Origin: Flavobacterium araucananum
GTDB taxonomy: Bacteria > Bacteroidota > Bacteroidia > Flavobacteriales > Flavobacteriaceae
DNA length: 64,000 nt
Reading direction: 5' to 3'
NCBI RefSeq assembly: GCF_002222055.1
Contig: NZ_MUGS01000051.1
Location: 111,149 to 175,148 of the forward strand
Shown: positions 25,718 through 33,903 of the stretch, one piece after another
How positions within the stretch are numbered: the stretch's first letter is position 1
Layout: each line of letters starts with the position of its first letter
Program-made: the position numbers and the translations under genes
The notes under the pieces: model-generated
The model's input: only the letters and a program-made list of their open reading frames with translations
Databases searched by the model: none
What the model was told of the DNA's origin: nothing

Positions 25718-26224
25718 TTACACAAAGTTGCACTAAGTTATACACCGAGATTCACAAAATTATTTATTTTAAAGACCTTTTAAAATGTTTGAAGAAGACA
25801 ACGAATCCCGTAATAAATTAGATGCAATTACTTATAAAATTATTGGTTTAGCTATTGAAGTTCACAAACAGCTTGGTCCGGGTTTATTAGAATCCGCTTA
25901 TCAAGAATGTTTATTTTATGAAATTGTAAATTCAGATTTGATTGTTGAAAAACAAAAATCATTACCAATAACTTATAAGGACATAAAACTAGATCATGGA
26001 TACAGAATTGATTTACTAATTGAAAATAAAATAGTCATTGAATTAAAAACTGTTGAAGCATTTACCGATGTGCATTTTGCCCAAATATTAACCTATTTAA
26101 AACTTGGCAATTATCCCTTGGGATTGCTTATTAATTTTGATTCAAAAATTTTAAAAAACAATATCAAAAGATTTATAAACACTTTGTGAGACTCCGCGCT
26201 AACTTCGTGTAACTCTGTGAAACA
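25718..26224. mobile_element. Imperfect inverted repeat enclosing a GxxExxY gene
   Basis: The left arm at 25718-25758 contains CACAAAGTTGCACTAAGTTA, and the right arm at 26183-26224, read inverted, contains CACAGAGTTACACGAAGTTA; about 30 of 41 positions match. The arms end in TCACAAA on the inner side in both cases. The right arm overlaps the last codons and stop of the enclosed gene. The whole unit is about 507 bp, wedged between map and a methyltransferase gene. It looks like a palindromic interspersed repeat carrying one gene. Mobility is inference, since no transposase is present. Confidence 0.5.
25785..26189 (+). CDS. GxxExxY family protein (PD-(D/E)XK-like)
   Basis: This 134-residue protein carries the family signature GPGLLESAY (about residues 36-44), preceded by IIGLAIEVHKQLGPG. 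Later DHGYRIDLLIENKIVIELKTVE has the D-(x)n-E-x-K pattern of a PD-(D/E)XK nuclease fold, then LTYLKLGNYPLGLLINF. The family is widespread in Bacteroidetes and of unknown function; a nuclease relation is suggested by the fold motif only. It is enclosed by an imperfect inverted repeat, and its stop codon lies in the right arm. Confidence 0.85.
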   Translation: MFEEDNESRNKLDAITYKIIGLAIEVHKQLGPGLLESAYQECLFYEIVNSDLIVEKQKSLPITYKDIKLDHGYRIDLLIENKIVIELKTVEAFTDVHFAQILTYLKLGNYPLGLLINFDSKILKNNIKRFINTL

Positions 26225-26230
26225 ACCCCA

Positions 26231-27004
26231 ATGAAAAAATTATTTAAATTAGTACTCAATACAATTCCGCGTCCATTATTAATTCGTTTAAGTTATGTTG
26301 CGCGTCCAATTTTGGCATTTTCATTAAAAGGAACCAAATATACTGACCCCATTGATGGAAGAAGTTTTAAAAGTTTTTTGCCTTACGGATATGGAAAACA
26401 GCGTAACAATGTTCTTTCGCCAAGTACGCTTTCGCTAGAAAGACACCGTTTGCTTTGGTTGTACTTAAACGATCAGACTGATTTTTTTACAGCACCAAAA
26501 AAAGTATTGCATTTTGCTCCGGAACAAGCGTTTTACAAAAGATTCCGCAACCAAAAAAATCTTGATTACACAACCACAGATTTGCTTTCGCCATTGGCTG
26601 ATGTAAAAGCCGACATTTGCAATTTGCCTTTTAAGGATAATGAATATGATGTTATTTTATGCAACCACGTTCTGGAACATATTCCGGATGACACAAAGGC
26701 AATGCAGGAATTATTTCGTGTTTTAAAACCAGGCGGAATGGCGATTCTACAAATTCCACAGGATTTATCCAGAGCAGTAACTTTTGCAGATGATACTATT
26801 ACAGATCAAAAAGAACGCGCTAAAATATTTGGTCAATACGATCACGTTCGTATCTATGGCCGTGATTATTTTGATAAATTAAGAAGCATCGGTTTTATAG
26901 TAATCGAAGAAGATTATACCAATAAAATTTCTCCTGAATTGGTAGAAAAATATTGTTTGGCAAAAGGCGAAATTATTCCGCTTTGTTTTAAACAGGAAAA
27001 CTAA
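26231..27004 (+). CDS. Class I SAM-dependent methyltransferase
   Basis: This 257-residue protein has an N-terminal basic amphipathic stretch, then a Rossmann methyltransferase core: KVLHFAPEQ (degenerate motif I), LDYTTTDLLSP, DICNLPFKDNEYDVILCNHV (motif II) and LEHIPDDTKAMQELFRVLKP (motif III). The HFAPE variant of the SAM loop is typical of a subgroup often near surface-sugar genes, but the neighbours here do not say which substrate it uses. It starts only 6 bp after the GxxExxY inverted repeat. Confidence 0.85.
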   Translation: MKKLFKLVLNTIPRPLLIRLSYVARPILAFSLKGTKYTDPIDGRSFKSFLPYGYGKQRNNVLSPSTLSLERHRLLWLYLNDQTDFFTAPKKVLHFAPEQAFYKRFRNQKNLDYTTTDLLSPLADVKADICNLPFKDNEYDVILCNHVLEHIPDDTKAMQELFRVLKPGGMAILQIPQDLSRAVTFADDTITDQKERAKIFGQYDHVRIYGRDYFDKLRSIGFIVIEEDYTNKISPELVEKYCLAKGEIIPLCFKQEN

Positions 27005-27011
27005 TTTTTTT

Positions 27012-27030
27012 ACCATATAAGTGATATAAG
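27012..27030 (+). repeat. Solo copy of the ACCATATAAGTGATATAAG repeat end
   Basis: This 19-mer is the exact inverted copy of the right end of the element at 23084-23355, here alone, 8 bp after the methyltransferase stop. It suggests the terminal repeat exists independently of the inner palindrome. Confidence 0.6.
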
Positions 27031-27039
27031 CTCATTTAA

Positions 27040-27085
27040 AAAGAGTTTTCAAATTATTGATATTTTGAAAACTCTTTATTTTTTT
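27040..27085 (+). terminator. Rho-independent terminator of the methyltransferase gene
   Basis: Perfect 14-bp stem AAAGAGTTTTCAAA/TTTGAAAACTCTTT with a 10-nt loop at 27040-27077, followed by a T-rich tail. Confidence 0.85.
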
Positions 27086-27125
27086 GCCCAATCTCTAAAT
27101 TATAAGCCAACCAAATCCCTAAACT

Positions 27126-30032
27126 TTGGAACCTTCAAAATCATTTCAGTTTTGCTTTGACATCAGTTTTGAAAAAAACCTGAATGCCTATATCCCATCA
27201 GCCTACATTGTTGAAGATGCCAGTGATATAAAATATCTAGACAAAAAAGCGAGTGCAGATGTACTTGAAAGTTTTGGAGTTCTTTTTGAGAATTTAGATG
27301 CTAATACAAAAAAAATACTGACGGCTTGCGACTCTTTAAAGCCTGATTTTATTTTCAAGAAATTCAGCGCAAAAATCAAGTCGGCAAAAACAATAGCTGA
27401 TTTACAAAAAGATTCAAAAATTGATTTTGCTATTCGCCAGCACTTGCAATTAAATTTAGATTCGTTTTATAGTTTAATTGTCAAAGAACAATTTCCGCTC
27501 TCTGTAAACATGGGAGCCGAAAAAGATTTCTACCGTTCCAGAGTAAGCACTAATTCGCTGTATTTAGAGCCTCAGATTCAATTTAATAAACATCCGGAAG
27601 GAATTACGTATACGCTGTCTTTAAAAGAAAATATAACTACATTTTCGCCTTTAAACAGTAACATCGAAATATTACTGGACGAACCAAGCTGGTTGATTAT
27701 TGATAAAAAATTAGGACAGTTAAAAGACCTTAATTCTAAAAAACTTCTACCTTTTTTAAAGAAAAAATCGATCGAAATACCTTCAAAATTGGTCGATAAT
27801 TATTTTAAAAATTTCATTCCTGAAATTGCCAAAAAAATTGACATTGAAGCTACGGGATTTGAAATGGAGCAACGGGATACAATCGTTTCGTGTACGATTG
27901 AGCCTGTCTATGATTTCTTTAAAAACTGTTACTACCTCAACCTTTTTTTTGATTATAACGGGTATTTGTTTGATGCCGGTAAATCTAAAAAAACACATTC
28001 GTTTGTTGATTTCAGTATTGCTAATGAGCCCAAAATAATTCAGTTTAAGCGCAGTGCTGCTGAAATTTTATATACAAAAAAATTACTTGAAATTGGTCTG
28101 GTAAAAATCAAAAACGAATTATTTGGATGGAATCCGGATGCAGTAATTCATGATCCTTATGCTAATATTCAATTGGTTATTGATCATAAAGAAGAGCTGG
28201 AAAACTTTGGATTTTCGATCCAAAACCTGAAATTGGAAAGCAAAGAAATCATTACAGAAAAACATACCATTTCAGCATCAAAAGAAACAAAAGGAGATTG
28301 GTTTGATATCAAAATAATCATTACGATTGGAACTTTTACGATCAATTTCAGCGAAATTATTCCAAACATAAAAAGCAAAGAAAGACTGTTTGTATTGCCT
28401 GACGGAAGTTATTTTTTGATTCCGCTGGAATGGCTCAGCAAATATAGTTCGCTGGCAAAACTAGCCAGGACAGAAAATGGAGATTTGCTTTTACGTAAAA
28501 GTAATTTTGCTGCTTTGGATGCAATTCCAGAAATAAAAAACGATGCAGATCCTATTTATAAAGCCGAATATGCACCTTCTGATTTATTAAAGGCTTCTTT
28601 AAGACCTTATCAGGTTGATGGTGTAAAATGGCTTTTAGGTCACTTCAATTCAAATCTGGGTGCTTGCCTGGCAGATGATATGGGACTTGGTAAGACCTTG
28701 CAAACTTTAGCGGTTCTTGTTGCGGTACAGGAACAATTGGGATATACGACTAAAACCACCAATTTTGATTTGTTTCAAAACGAAACTGTTGTCGAGAGAG
28801 AACCCTTAAAAGCCCTGATTGTTTTACCCTCTTCATTGGTTTTTAACTGGTACAACGAAGCTGCAAAATTTACACCACATTTTTCGAAAATGCAATATGT
28901 AGGCAATGACAGAAAATTATTGGTAAACAGATTAGAATCGTCGGACCTGATTTTTACCAGTTACAACATTGTTCATCGTGATATTTCAATTTTAGAAAAG
29001 TACAACTTCCGTTATTTAATTTTGGATGAAAGTCAATACATTAAAAATAAAAATTCTAAAATTTTTAAAGCAATAAACAAAATAGATACTGATCATAAAA
29101 TAGCACTAAGCGGTACACCTATCGAAAACTCACTGGATGATTTATGGTCGCAGATGCAATTTATAAATCCTGACATTTTAGGTAGTTATAATTTTTTTGC
29201 AGAAAATTTTAAAATCCCAATTGAGAAAAAGCAAGACGAAGACAGCCTGTCTGAATTAAAAAACCTGATTCAGCCTTATATTTTAAGAAGAACCAAAGAG
29301 CAGGTTTTAAAAGACTTACCGGAACTAACAGAACAGATCTATTATTGTAATATGGATCCTGAGCAGGAAAAATTGTATGAAAAAGAAAAATCAAAAGCCC
29401 GCAATTTTTTACTAAAAACAGATGGAACCAGTCCTGACAAAATTAGCATTATCAACACGCTGATGAAGTTAAGACAACTGAGCAATCACCCTAAAATGAT
29501 CGATCAGGAATCTGAAATTGATTCCGGAAAATATATTGCGGTAACGAATTATCTTGAAAATTTAGTAAAAGGAAAACAGAAGACTATTATTTTTAGCTCC
29601 TTTGTTACTAATCTTAATTTTTACACCTCCTGGTGTAAGGAAAACAAAATCGCATTTTGTGAAATTACGGGCGAAACTCCTTCCGGAAAAAGAGAACAAC
29701 AAGTAAATTTGTTTCAGGAAAACGAAGATCCTTTATTGTTTTTCATCTCGCTCAAAGCCGGTGGCGTTGGGTTGAATATTACAAAAGCTTCTTATGTTTT
29801 GTTTTTAGATCCGTGGTGGAATCCTTTTGCCGAAAAACAAGGAGTTGCAAGAGCACACAGAATTGGGCAATTAAATAAAGTGAATGTTATCAGGTTTATT
29901 TCGAAAAACACAGTAGAAGAAAAAATAATCAAACTGCAGGAAAACAAAAAGTTATTATCTGATTCGCTTTTAGAAGAAAGCTACATTAATGACGAAATCG
30001 AAGTGAATTTAGAATACATTTTAAATTCTTAA
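27126..30032 (+). CDS. SNF2-family DNA/RNA helicase-like ATPase, TTG start
   Basis: This 968-residue protein has a roughly 480-residue N-terminal region without a recognised domain, then a full SNF2 ATPase: Walker A in ADDMGLGKT (about 517-524), a Walker B DESQ box (about 634), motif III SGTPIENSLDDLW, and the C-terminal helicase half with SLKAGGVGLNITKA and QGVARAHRIGQ. Relatives remodel protein-DNA complexes or recycle RNA polymerase. A TAA lies two codons upstream and no early ATG exists, so TTG at 27126 is the probable start. It is not part of a visible restriction or defence cluster. Confidence 0.88.
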   Translation: MEPSKSFQFCFDISFEKNLNAYIPSAYIVEDASDIKYLDKKASADVLESFGVLFENLDANTKKILTACDSLKPDFIFKKFSAKIKSAKTIADLQKDSKIDFAIRQHLQLNLDSFYSLIVKEQFPLSVNMGAEKDFYRSRVSTNSLYLEPQIQFNKHPEGITYTLSLKENITTFSPLNSNIEILLDEPSWLIIDKKLGQLKDLNSKKLLPFLKKKSIEIPSKLVDNYFKNFIPEIAKKIDIEATGFEMEQRDTIVSCTIEPVYDFFKNCYYLNLFFDYNGYLFDAGKSKKTHSFVDFSIANEPKIIQFKRSAAEILYTKKLLEIGLVKIKNELFGWNPDAVIHDPYANIQLVIDHKEELENFGFSIQNLKLESKEIITEKHTISASKETKGDWFDIKIIITIGTFTINFSEIIPNIKSKERLFVLPDGSYFLIPLEWLSKYSSLAKLARTENGDLLLRKSNFAALDAIPEIKNDADPIYKAEYAPSDLLKASLRPYQVDGVKWLLGHFNSNLGACLADDMGLGKTLQTLAVLVAVQEQLGYTTKTTNFDLFQNETVVEREPLKALIVLPSSLVFNWYNEAAKFTPHFSKMQYVGNDRKLLVNRLESSDLIFTSYNIVHRDISILEKYNFRYLILDESQYIKNKNSKIFKAINKIDTDHKIALSGTPIENSLDDLWSQMQFINPDILGSYNFFAENFKIPIEKKQDEDSLSELKNLIQPYILRRTKEQVLKDLPELTEQIYYCNMDPEQEKLYEKEKSKARNFLLKTDGTSPDKISIINTLMKLRQLSNHPKMIDQESEIDSGKYIAVTNYLENLVKGKQKTIIFSSFVTNLNFYTSWCKENKIAFCEITGETPSGKREQQVNLFQENEDPLLFFISLKAGGVGLNITKASYVLFLDPWWNPFAEKQGVARAHRIGQLNKVNVIRFISKNTVEEKIIKLQENKKLLSDSLLEESYINDEIEVNLEYILNS

Positions 30033-30118
30033 GGAATTGTTTTTAAAACCAATAAAATGTCTTATTTTTCGTTACATAAATTGTTATATTTACAATCTTA
30101 CAAACACGCTGGATGTAA

Positions 30119-30262
30119 TTTAAACACATCGAAACATAGATTTCATGTGTGAAAAAGAATTAAAAAAAGAAATATATTTCTCTCACATAGCCTACTTTGT
30201 GTATTTTAAATAAGTGAAATGTCTTTTTTGAGATTGCAAGATTTATGTTTCTATGTGTTAAA
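30119..30262. repeat. CATAGAAACATAG palindromic element, copy 2
   Basis: The left arm AAACACATCGAAACATAG (30122-30139) and the right arm containing ATGTTTCTATGTGTTA (30245-30260) are inverted, with one changed base. The interior is clearly homologous to the inner part of 23136-23278, in the same orientation. It has no coding content and lies immediately before the T9SS plug protein gene; a false in-frame ATG at 30219 lies inside it. Confidence 0.75.
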
Positions 30263-30299
30263 AAAAATGATGCCCAACGAATTGATACAATGTAATAAG

Positions 30300-31562
30300 A
30301 TGCCAAAATTTTTATTTCAAAACCTGCTGCTGATTTTGTTTTTTGCTTCGGCGACAGCCCAGGAAGTACAAACCGAAGTTGATCCTCCTTATAATATTAA
30401 GACTGTTTCGTTTGTTCAAAACAGTACGAATGTAGTTCCTATCTTTGAGTTAGGCGATACATTTACATTTCAGTTTGATGATTTATTTGGCAATGAAGCC
30501 AATTACTATTTTGAGATTATTCATTGTGATTATAACTGGAAACCAACAGATATTCCTAAAACAGATTATATCAGTGGTTTTGACAATCAGAGAATTACTG
30601 ATTATGTAAATTCATTTAATACACTTCAGGTTTATTCTCATTACCGACTTTCTTTTCCTAATCAGTTTACGACGCAATTGCGAATTTCAGGAAATTATAT
30701 GCTTCGCATCCTGAACGAAGACAAAGAGATTGTTTTTTCAAGAAAATTCATCTTATACGAAAATCATTCGACTGTTGCAGCTCAGGTAAAACGTAGCCGC
30801 GATGTTACGAATATTAGCTATAAACAAAATTTAGATTTCTCTGTCGTATCAAATGATATTGCTTTTCAAACTCCTTTACAAAACGTAAAAATCTTATTAT
30901 TACAAAATGGTAATTTTAATAATGTCATTAAAAACATTCCGCCGCAATACACGATCGGGAATCAATTGGTTTATAAATATGATAAGGAAACGCAATTCTG
31001 GGGCGGAAATGAATTTTTATATTTCGAAAACAAAGACATTCGTGCTGCGAGCAGCAATGTGGGAAGAGTAGGTGCCAATAATGATATTTACAACGCTTAC
31101 TTGTACACAAATCAGGCAAGAGCCAATCAAATATACACTGTATATCAGGATGTAAACGGAAATTTTGTTGTTAAGAATGTGAATGCTTCCAATAACGAAA
31201 TCGAGGCAGATTATGCCTGGGTTTACTTTACACTCTCTGCTCCTACCTTTAGATCATCGACCAAAGATATTTATATTACGGGCATGTTCAACAATTATAG
31301 CCTGTCTCCGGAATACAAAATGGATTATAATACAGACAAGGGTGTTTATGAAAAAGCAGTTATGATAAAACAGGGTTTTACCAATTTTCAATATACAATT
31401 GCAGACAAAAAAGGGGTCATCGATTATGAGAATGCAATTGATGGCAACTTTTATCAAACTGAAAATGAGTACACCATCTTAGTTTACTATAAAGAAAGTA
31501 CAGATCGTTATCAAAGAGTGATAGGAAAAGGAAATGCGAGCTCTGTAAACATCATAAATTAA
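30300..31562 (+). CDS. Type IX secretion system plug protein (DUF5103 family)
   Basis: This 420-residue protein starts MPKFLFQNLLLILFFASATAQ, a good signal peptide; the upstream ATG at 30219 would put the start inside a repeat element. The family-specific N-terminal region includes EVDPPYNIKTVSFVQNS and YYFEIIHCDYNWKPTDIPKT, and further on KDIYITGMFNNYSLS (an Ig-like strand pattern). In F. johnsoniae the DUF5103 Plug protein seals the periplasmic side of the SprA translocon pore (known from published structures). It is therefore an accessory part of T9SS, used for gliding adhesins and secreted enzymes. No other T9SS genes are in the window. Confidence 0.86.
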   Translation: MPKFLFQNLLLILFFASATAQEVQTEVDPPYNIKTVSFVQNSTNVVPIFELGDTFTFQFDDLFGNEANYYFEIIHCDYNWKPTDIPKTDYISGFDNQRITDYVNSFNTLQVYSHYRLSFPNQFTTQLRISGNYMLRILNEDKEIVFSRKFILYENHSTVAAQVKRSRDVTNISYKQNLDFSVVSNDIAFQTPLQNVKILLLQNGNFNNVIKNIPPQYTIGNQLVYKYDKETQFWGGNEFLYFENKDIRAASSNVGRVGANNDIYNAYLYTNQARANQIYTVYQDVNGNFVVKNVNASNNEIEADYAWVYFTLSAPTFRSSTKDIYITGMFNNYSLSPEYKMDYNTDKGVYEKAVMIKQGFTNFQYTIADKKGVIDYENAIDGNFYQTENEYTILVYYKESTDRYQRVIGKGNASSVNIIN

Positions 31563-31600
31563 AACATTGTTAAGGTTTTAGATCGAAAGATTTTTTTTTG

Positions 31601-31608
31601 TAGATTTG
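31601..31608 (+). promoter_or_regulatory. -7 promoter element of apaG
   Basis: TAGATTTG matches TAnnTTTG 33 nt upstream of the apaG ATG. A clear -33 TTTG is not obvious. Confidence 0.5.
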
Positions 31609-31641
31609 CAGCTATAACCCACACATATATACTACTTTAGT

Positions 31642-32028
31642 ATGGTTTCTCAGATAACAAGAGGCATAAAAATATCTGTTTTGACTAGTTTTGAAGGTAC
31701 TTACTTCAAGAACTACAAGATTCACTTTGCTTTTAGTTATGTAGTTACGATCGAAAATCACAGCAAAGACTCTGTTCAGTTAACTTCTCGTCATTGGGAA
31801 ATATTTGATTCATTAAATGACTTAGAAGTTGTCGACGGAGAAGGCGTTATTGGCAAAAAGCCAGTCTTAAAACCTGGAGAAAATCACACTTACAGTTCCG
31901 GTTGTTTATTATCATCTCCTTACGGGGCAATGAAAGGTTATTTTAATATGATCAATTTTACTTCGACCAAGACATTCAAAGTAATTGTACCTACTTTTAG
32001 AATGTGCGCTCCTTTTGCTTTAAACTAA
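31642..32028 (+). CDS. apaG: ApaG (DUF525) protein
   Basis: This 128-residue single-domain protein of the ApaG/DUF525 family has an Ig-like beta-sandwich. Family features are VTSxF-like VLTSFEGTYF, YVVTIENHSKDSVQLTSRHW, VVDGEGVIGKKPVLKPGENH, YSSGCLLSSPYGAMKGYF and the closing IVPTFRMCAPFALN. In Enterobacteria ApaG is linked to Co/Mg resistance and Ap4A metabolism; the biochemical role is not settled. It is monocistronic with its own promoter. Confidence 0.94.
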   Translation: MVSQITRGIKISVLTSFEGTYFKNYKIHFAFSYVVTIENHSKDSVQLTSRHWEIFDSLNDLEVVDGEGVIGKKPVLKPGENHTYSSGCLLSSPYGAMKGYFNMINFTSTKTFKVIVPTFRMCAPFALN

Positions 32029-32078
32029 GGATATAGCATAAAAACTATATTTTTTTTATCGTTATCTTAATCACAAAA

Positions 32079-32112
32079 TTGTCAAATTATTAATTTATCC
32101 TTTGTACTTTTG
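32079..32112 (+). promoter_or_regulatory. Promoter of pruA (-33 TTG and -7 TACTTTTG)
   Basis: TACTTTTG at 32105-32112 preceded by TTG at 32079-32081, 23 nt earlier. The predicted leader of about 70 nt includes an in-frame TTG that would extend the protein but is out of place relative to the family start. Confidence 0.5.
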
Positions 32113-32186
32113 TGCCACGTTAGATTATTCGTAATAAATCAAATCATCTAACCCTTAAATTGTCTAATTATCTAATTTTAAATAAC

Positions 32187-33812
32187 ATGCTAAAAGGATT
32201 CTTTCATGTACCAAAAGCGGTAAACGAGCCAGTAAAAGGTTACGCGCCTAACTCTCCAGAAAAAGCAGCTGTTCAGGCAGCTTACACAACATTGTGGAAT
32301 TCTAAAATCGATGTTCCGTTGTATATCGGAAGCGAAGAAATCAGAACTGGAAATACAAGAACAATATCAGCTCCTCATGATCACAAACATATTGTAGGAA
32401 CCTATCATTTAGCCGAAAAACAACATATCGAAAAAGCAATTGCCAATGCACTTGAATCAAGAAAAGCATGGGCAAATATGGCATGGGAACAACGTGCTGC
32501 TATTTTCTTAAAAGCTGCTGAACTTATTGCAGGTCCATACAGAGCCCGTATTAATGCAGCAACCATGATTGGTCAATCTAAAAATATTCATCAGGCAGAA
32601 ATTGATGCTTCTTGCGAATTGATCGACTTTTTACGTTACAACGTAGAATTTATGACTCAGATTTACGGAGATCAGCCAAAATCTGATTCTACAACATGGA
32701 ACCGTTTAGAATACAGACCTCTTGAAGGTTTTGTTTACGCAATTACTCCTTTTAACTTTACTGCTATTGCTGCAAATCTTCCTGCAAGTGCTGCAATGAT
32801 GGGTAACGTTGTAATCTGGAAACCAAGTGATAGCCAGGTTTTCTCTGCAAAAATTATCATCGATGTTTTTAAAGAAGCCGGTGTTCCTGATGGCGTTATC
32901 AACGTTGTTTTTGGAGATGCATTAATGATTACAGATACTGTTTTGGCAAGTCGTGATTTTGCAGGTGTTCACTTTACAGGATCAACACATGTATTTAAAG
33001 ATATATGGGCTAAAATTGGTGCAAATATTCACCACTATAAAACATACCCAAGAATCGTTGGAGAAACTGGTGGTAAAGATTTTATCATTGCACACCCAAG
33101 TGCTAACGTAAAACAAGTAGCGACAGGAATTACTCGTGGTGCATTTGAATTTCAAGGACAAAAATGTTCTGCAGCTTCAAGAGCTTACGTTCCTCAAAGT
33201 TTATGGCCAGCAGTAAAAGAACAATTAATTGCCGATGTAAAATCTATGAAAATGGGTTCTCCGGAAGATTTTGGAAACTTTATTACAGCAGTTATTCACG
33301 AAGGTTCTTTTGATAAATTGGCTGGTTTTATCGATCAGGCTAAAAAAGATGCTGATGCTGAAATTATAGCTGGTGGAAACTACGATAAATCTGTAGGATA
33401 CTTTATTGAGCCAACAATTATCGTAACAACAAATCCTAAATATACTACAATGGAAACCGAGTTATTTGGACCGGTAATTACTATATATGTATATGAAGAT
33501 GCAAAATGGGAAGAGACTTTAGAATTAGTTGATACTACATCTGAGTATGCTTTGACAGGAGCTGTATTTAGCCAGGATCGTTATGCTATTGAAGTAGCTA
33601 CTACAAAATTGCAAAATGCTGCCGGTAACTTCTACATTAACGACAAACCAACAGGTGCTGTTGTAGGAATGCAACCTTTTGGCGGTGCAAGAGCTTCAGG
33701 AACTAACGATAAAGCAGGTTCTGCATTGAATTTATTACGTTGGGCTTCTCCTAGAACAATCAAAGAAACTTTTGTAACTCCAGAAGATTACAGATATCCT
33801 TTCTTGGGTTAA
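32187..33812 (+). CDS. pruA: 1-pyrroline-5-carboxylate dehydrogenase (L-glutamate gamma-semialdehyde dehydrogenase)
   Basis: This 541-residue NAD-dependent aldehyde dehydrogenase takes part in proline catabolism, converting P5C/glutamate semialdehyde to glutamate. Catalytic Cys327 lies in GQKCSAASRAYVP, the general base Glu293 in VGETGGKDFI, and the Rossmann turn in FTGSTHVF. PFNFTAIAANLPASAAMMGN is characteristic of the PutA/P5CDH clade. The start is the ATG at 32187; a TTG nine codons upstream is rejected because the family starts at MLKGFFHVPKAVNEP. PutA-like proline dehydrogenase is not adjacent. Confidence 0.94.
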   Translation: MLKGFFHVPKAVNEPVKGYAPNSPEKAAVQAAYTTLWNSKIDVPLYIGSEEIRTGNTRTISAPHDHKHIVGTYHLAEKQHIEKAIANALESRKAWANMAWEQRAAIFLKAAELIAGPYRARINAATMIGQSKNIHQAEIDASCELIDFLRYNVEFMTQIYGDQPKSDSTTWNRLEYRPLEGFVYAITPFNFTAIAANLPASAAMMGNVVIWKPSDSQVFSAKIIIDVFKEAGVPDGVINVVFGDALMITDTVLASRDFAGVHFTGSTHVFKDIWAKIGANIHHYKTYPRIVGETGGKDFIIAHPSANVKQVATGITRGAFEFQGQKCSAASRAYVPQSLWPAVKEQLIADVKSMKMGSPEDFGNFITAVIHEGSFDKLAGFIDQAKKDADAEIIAGGNYDKSVGYFIEPTIIVTTNPKYTTMETELFGPVITIYVYEDAKWEETLELVDTTSEYALTGAVFSQDRYAIEVATTKLQNAAGNFYINDKPTGAVVGMQPFGGARASGTNDKAGSALNLLRWASPRTIKETFVTPEDYRYPFLG

Positions 33813-33852
33813 TATCTGATTTTAGACTTTAGAGTTCAGATTTTAGATTATA

Positions 33853-33896
33853 CAAAAGCCGCAATTTCATTCTGAAATTGCGGCTTTTGCTTTTTT
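33853..33896. terminator. Perfect hairpin terminator
   Basis: A 17-bp perfect stem (arms 33853-33869 and 33873-33889, containing AAAAGCCGCAATTTCA) with a 3-nt loop, then a T-run. It serves pruA on the plus strand and could also serve the convergent hydrolase gene. Confidence 0.85.
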
Positions 33897-33903
33897 ATAT
33901 ATT

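Noticed and set aside
30219..30299. Longer start of the T9SS plug protein
   Set aside because: It lies inside the repeat at 30119-30262, and only the ATG at 30300 gives a signal peptide.
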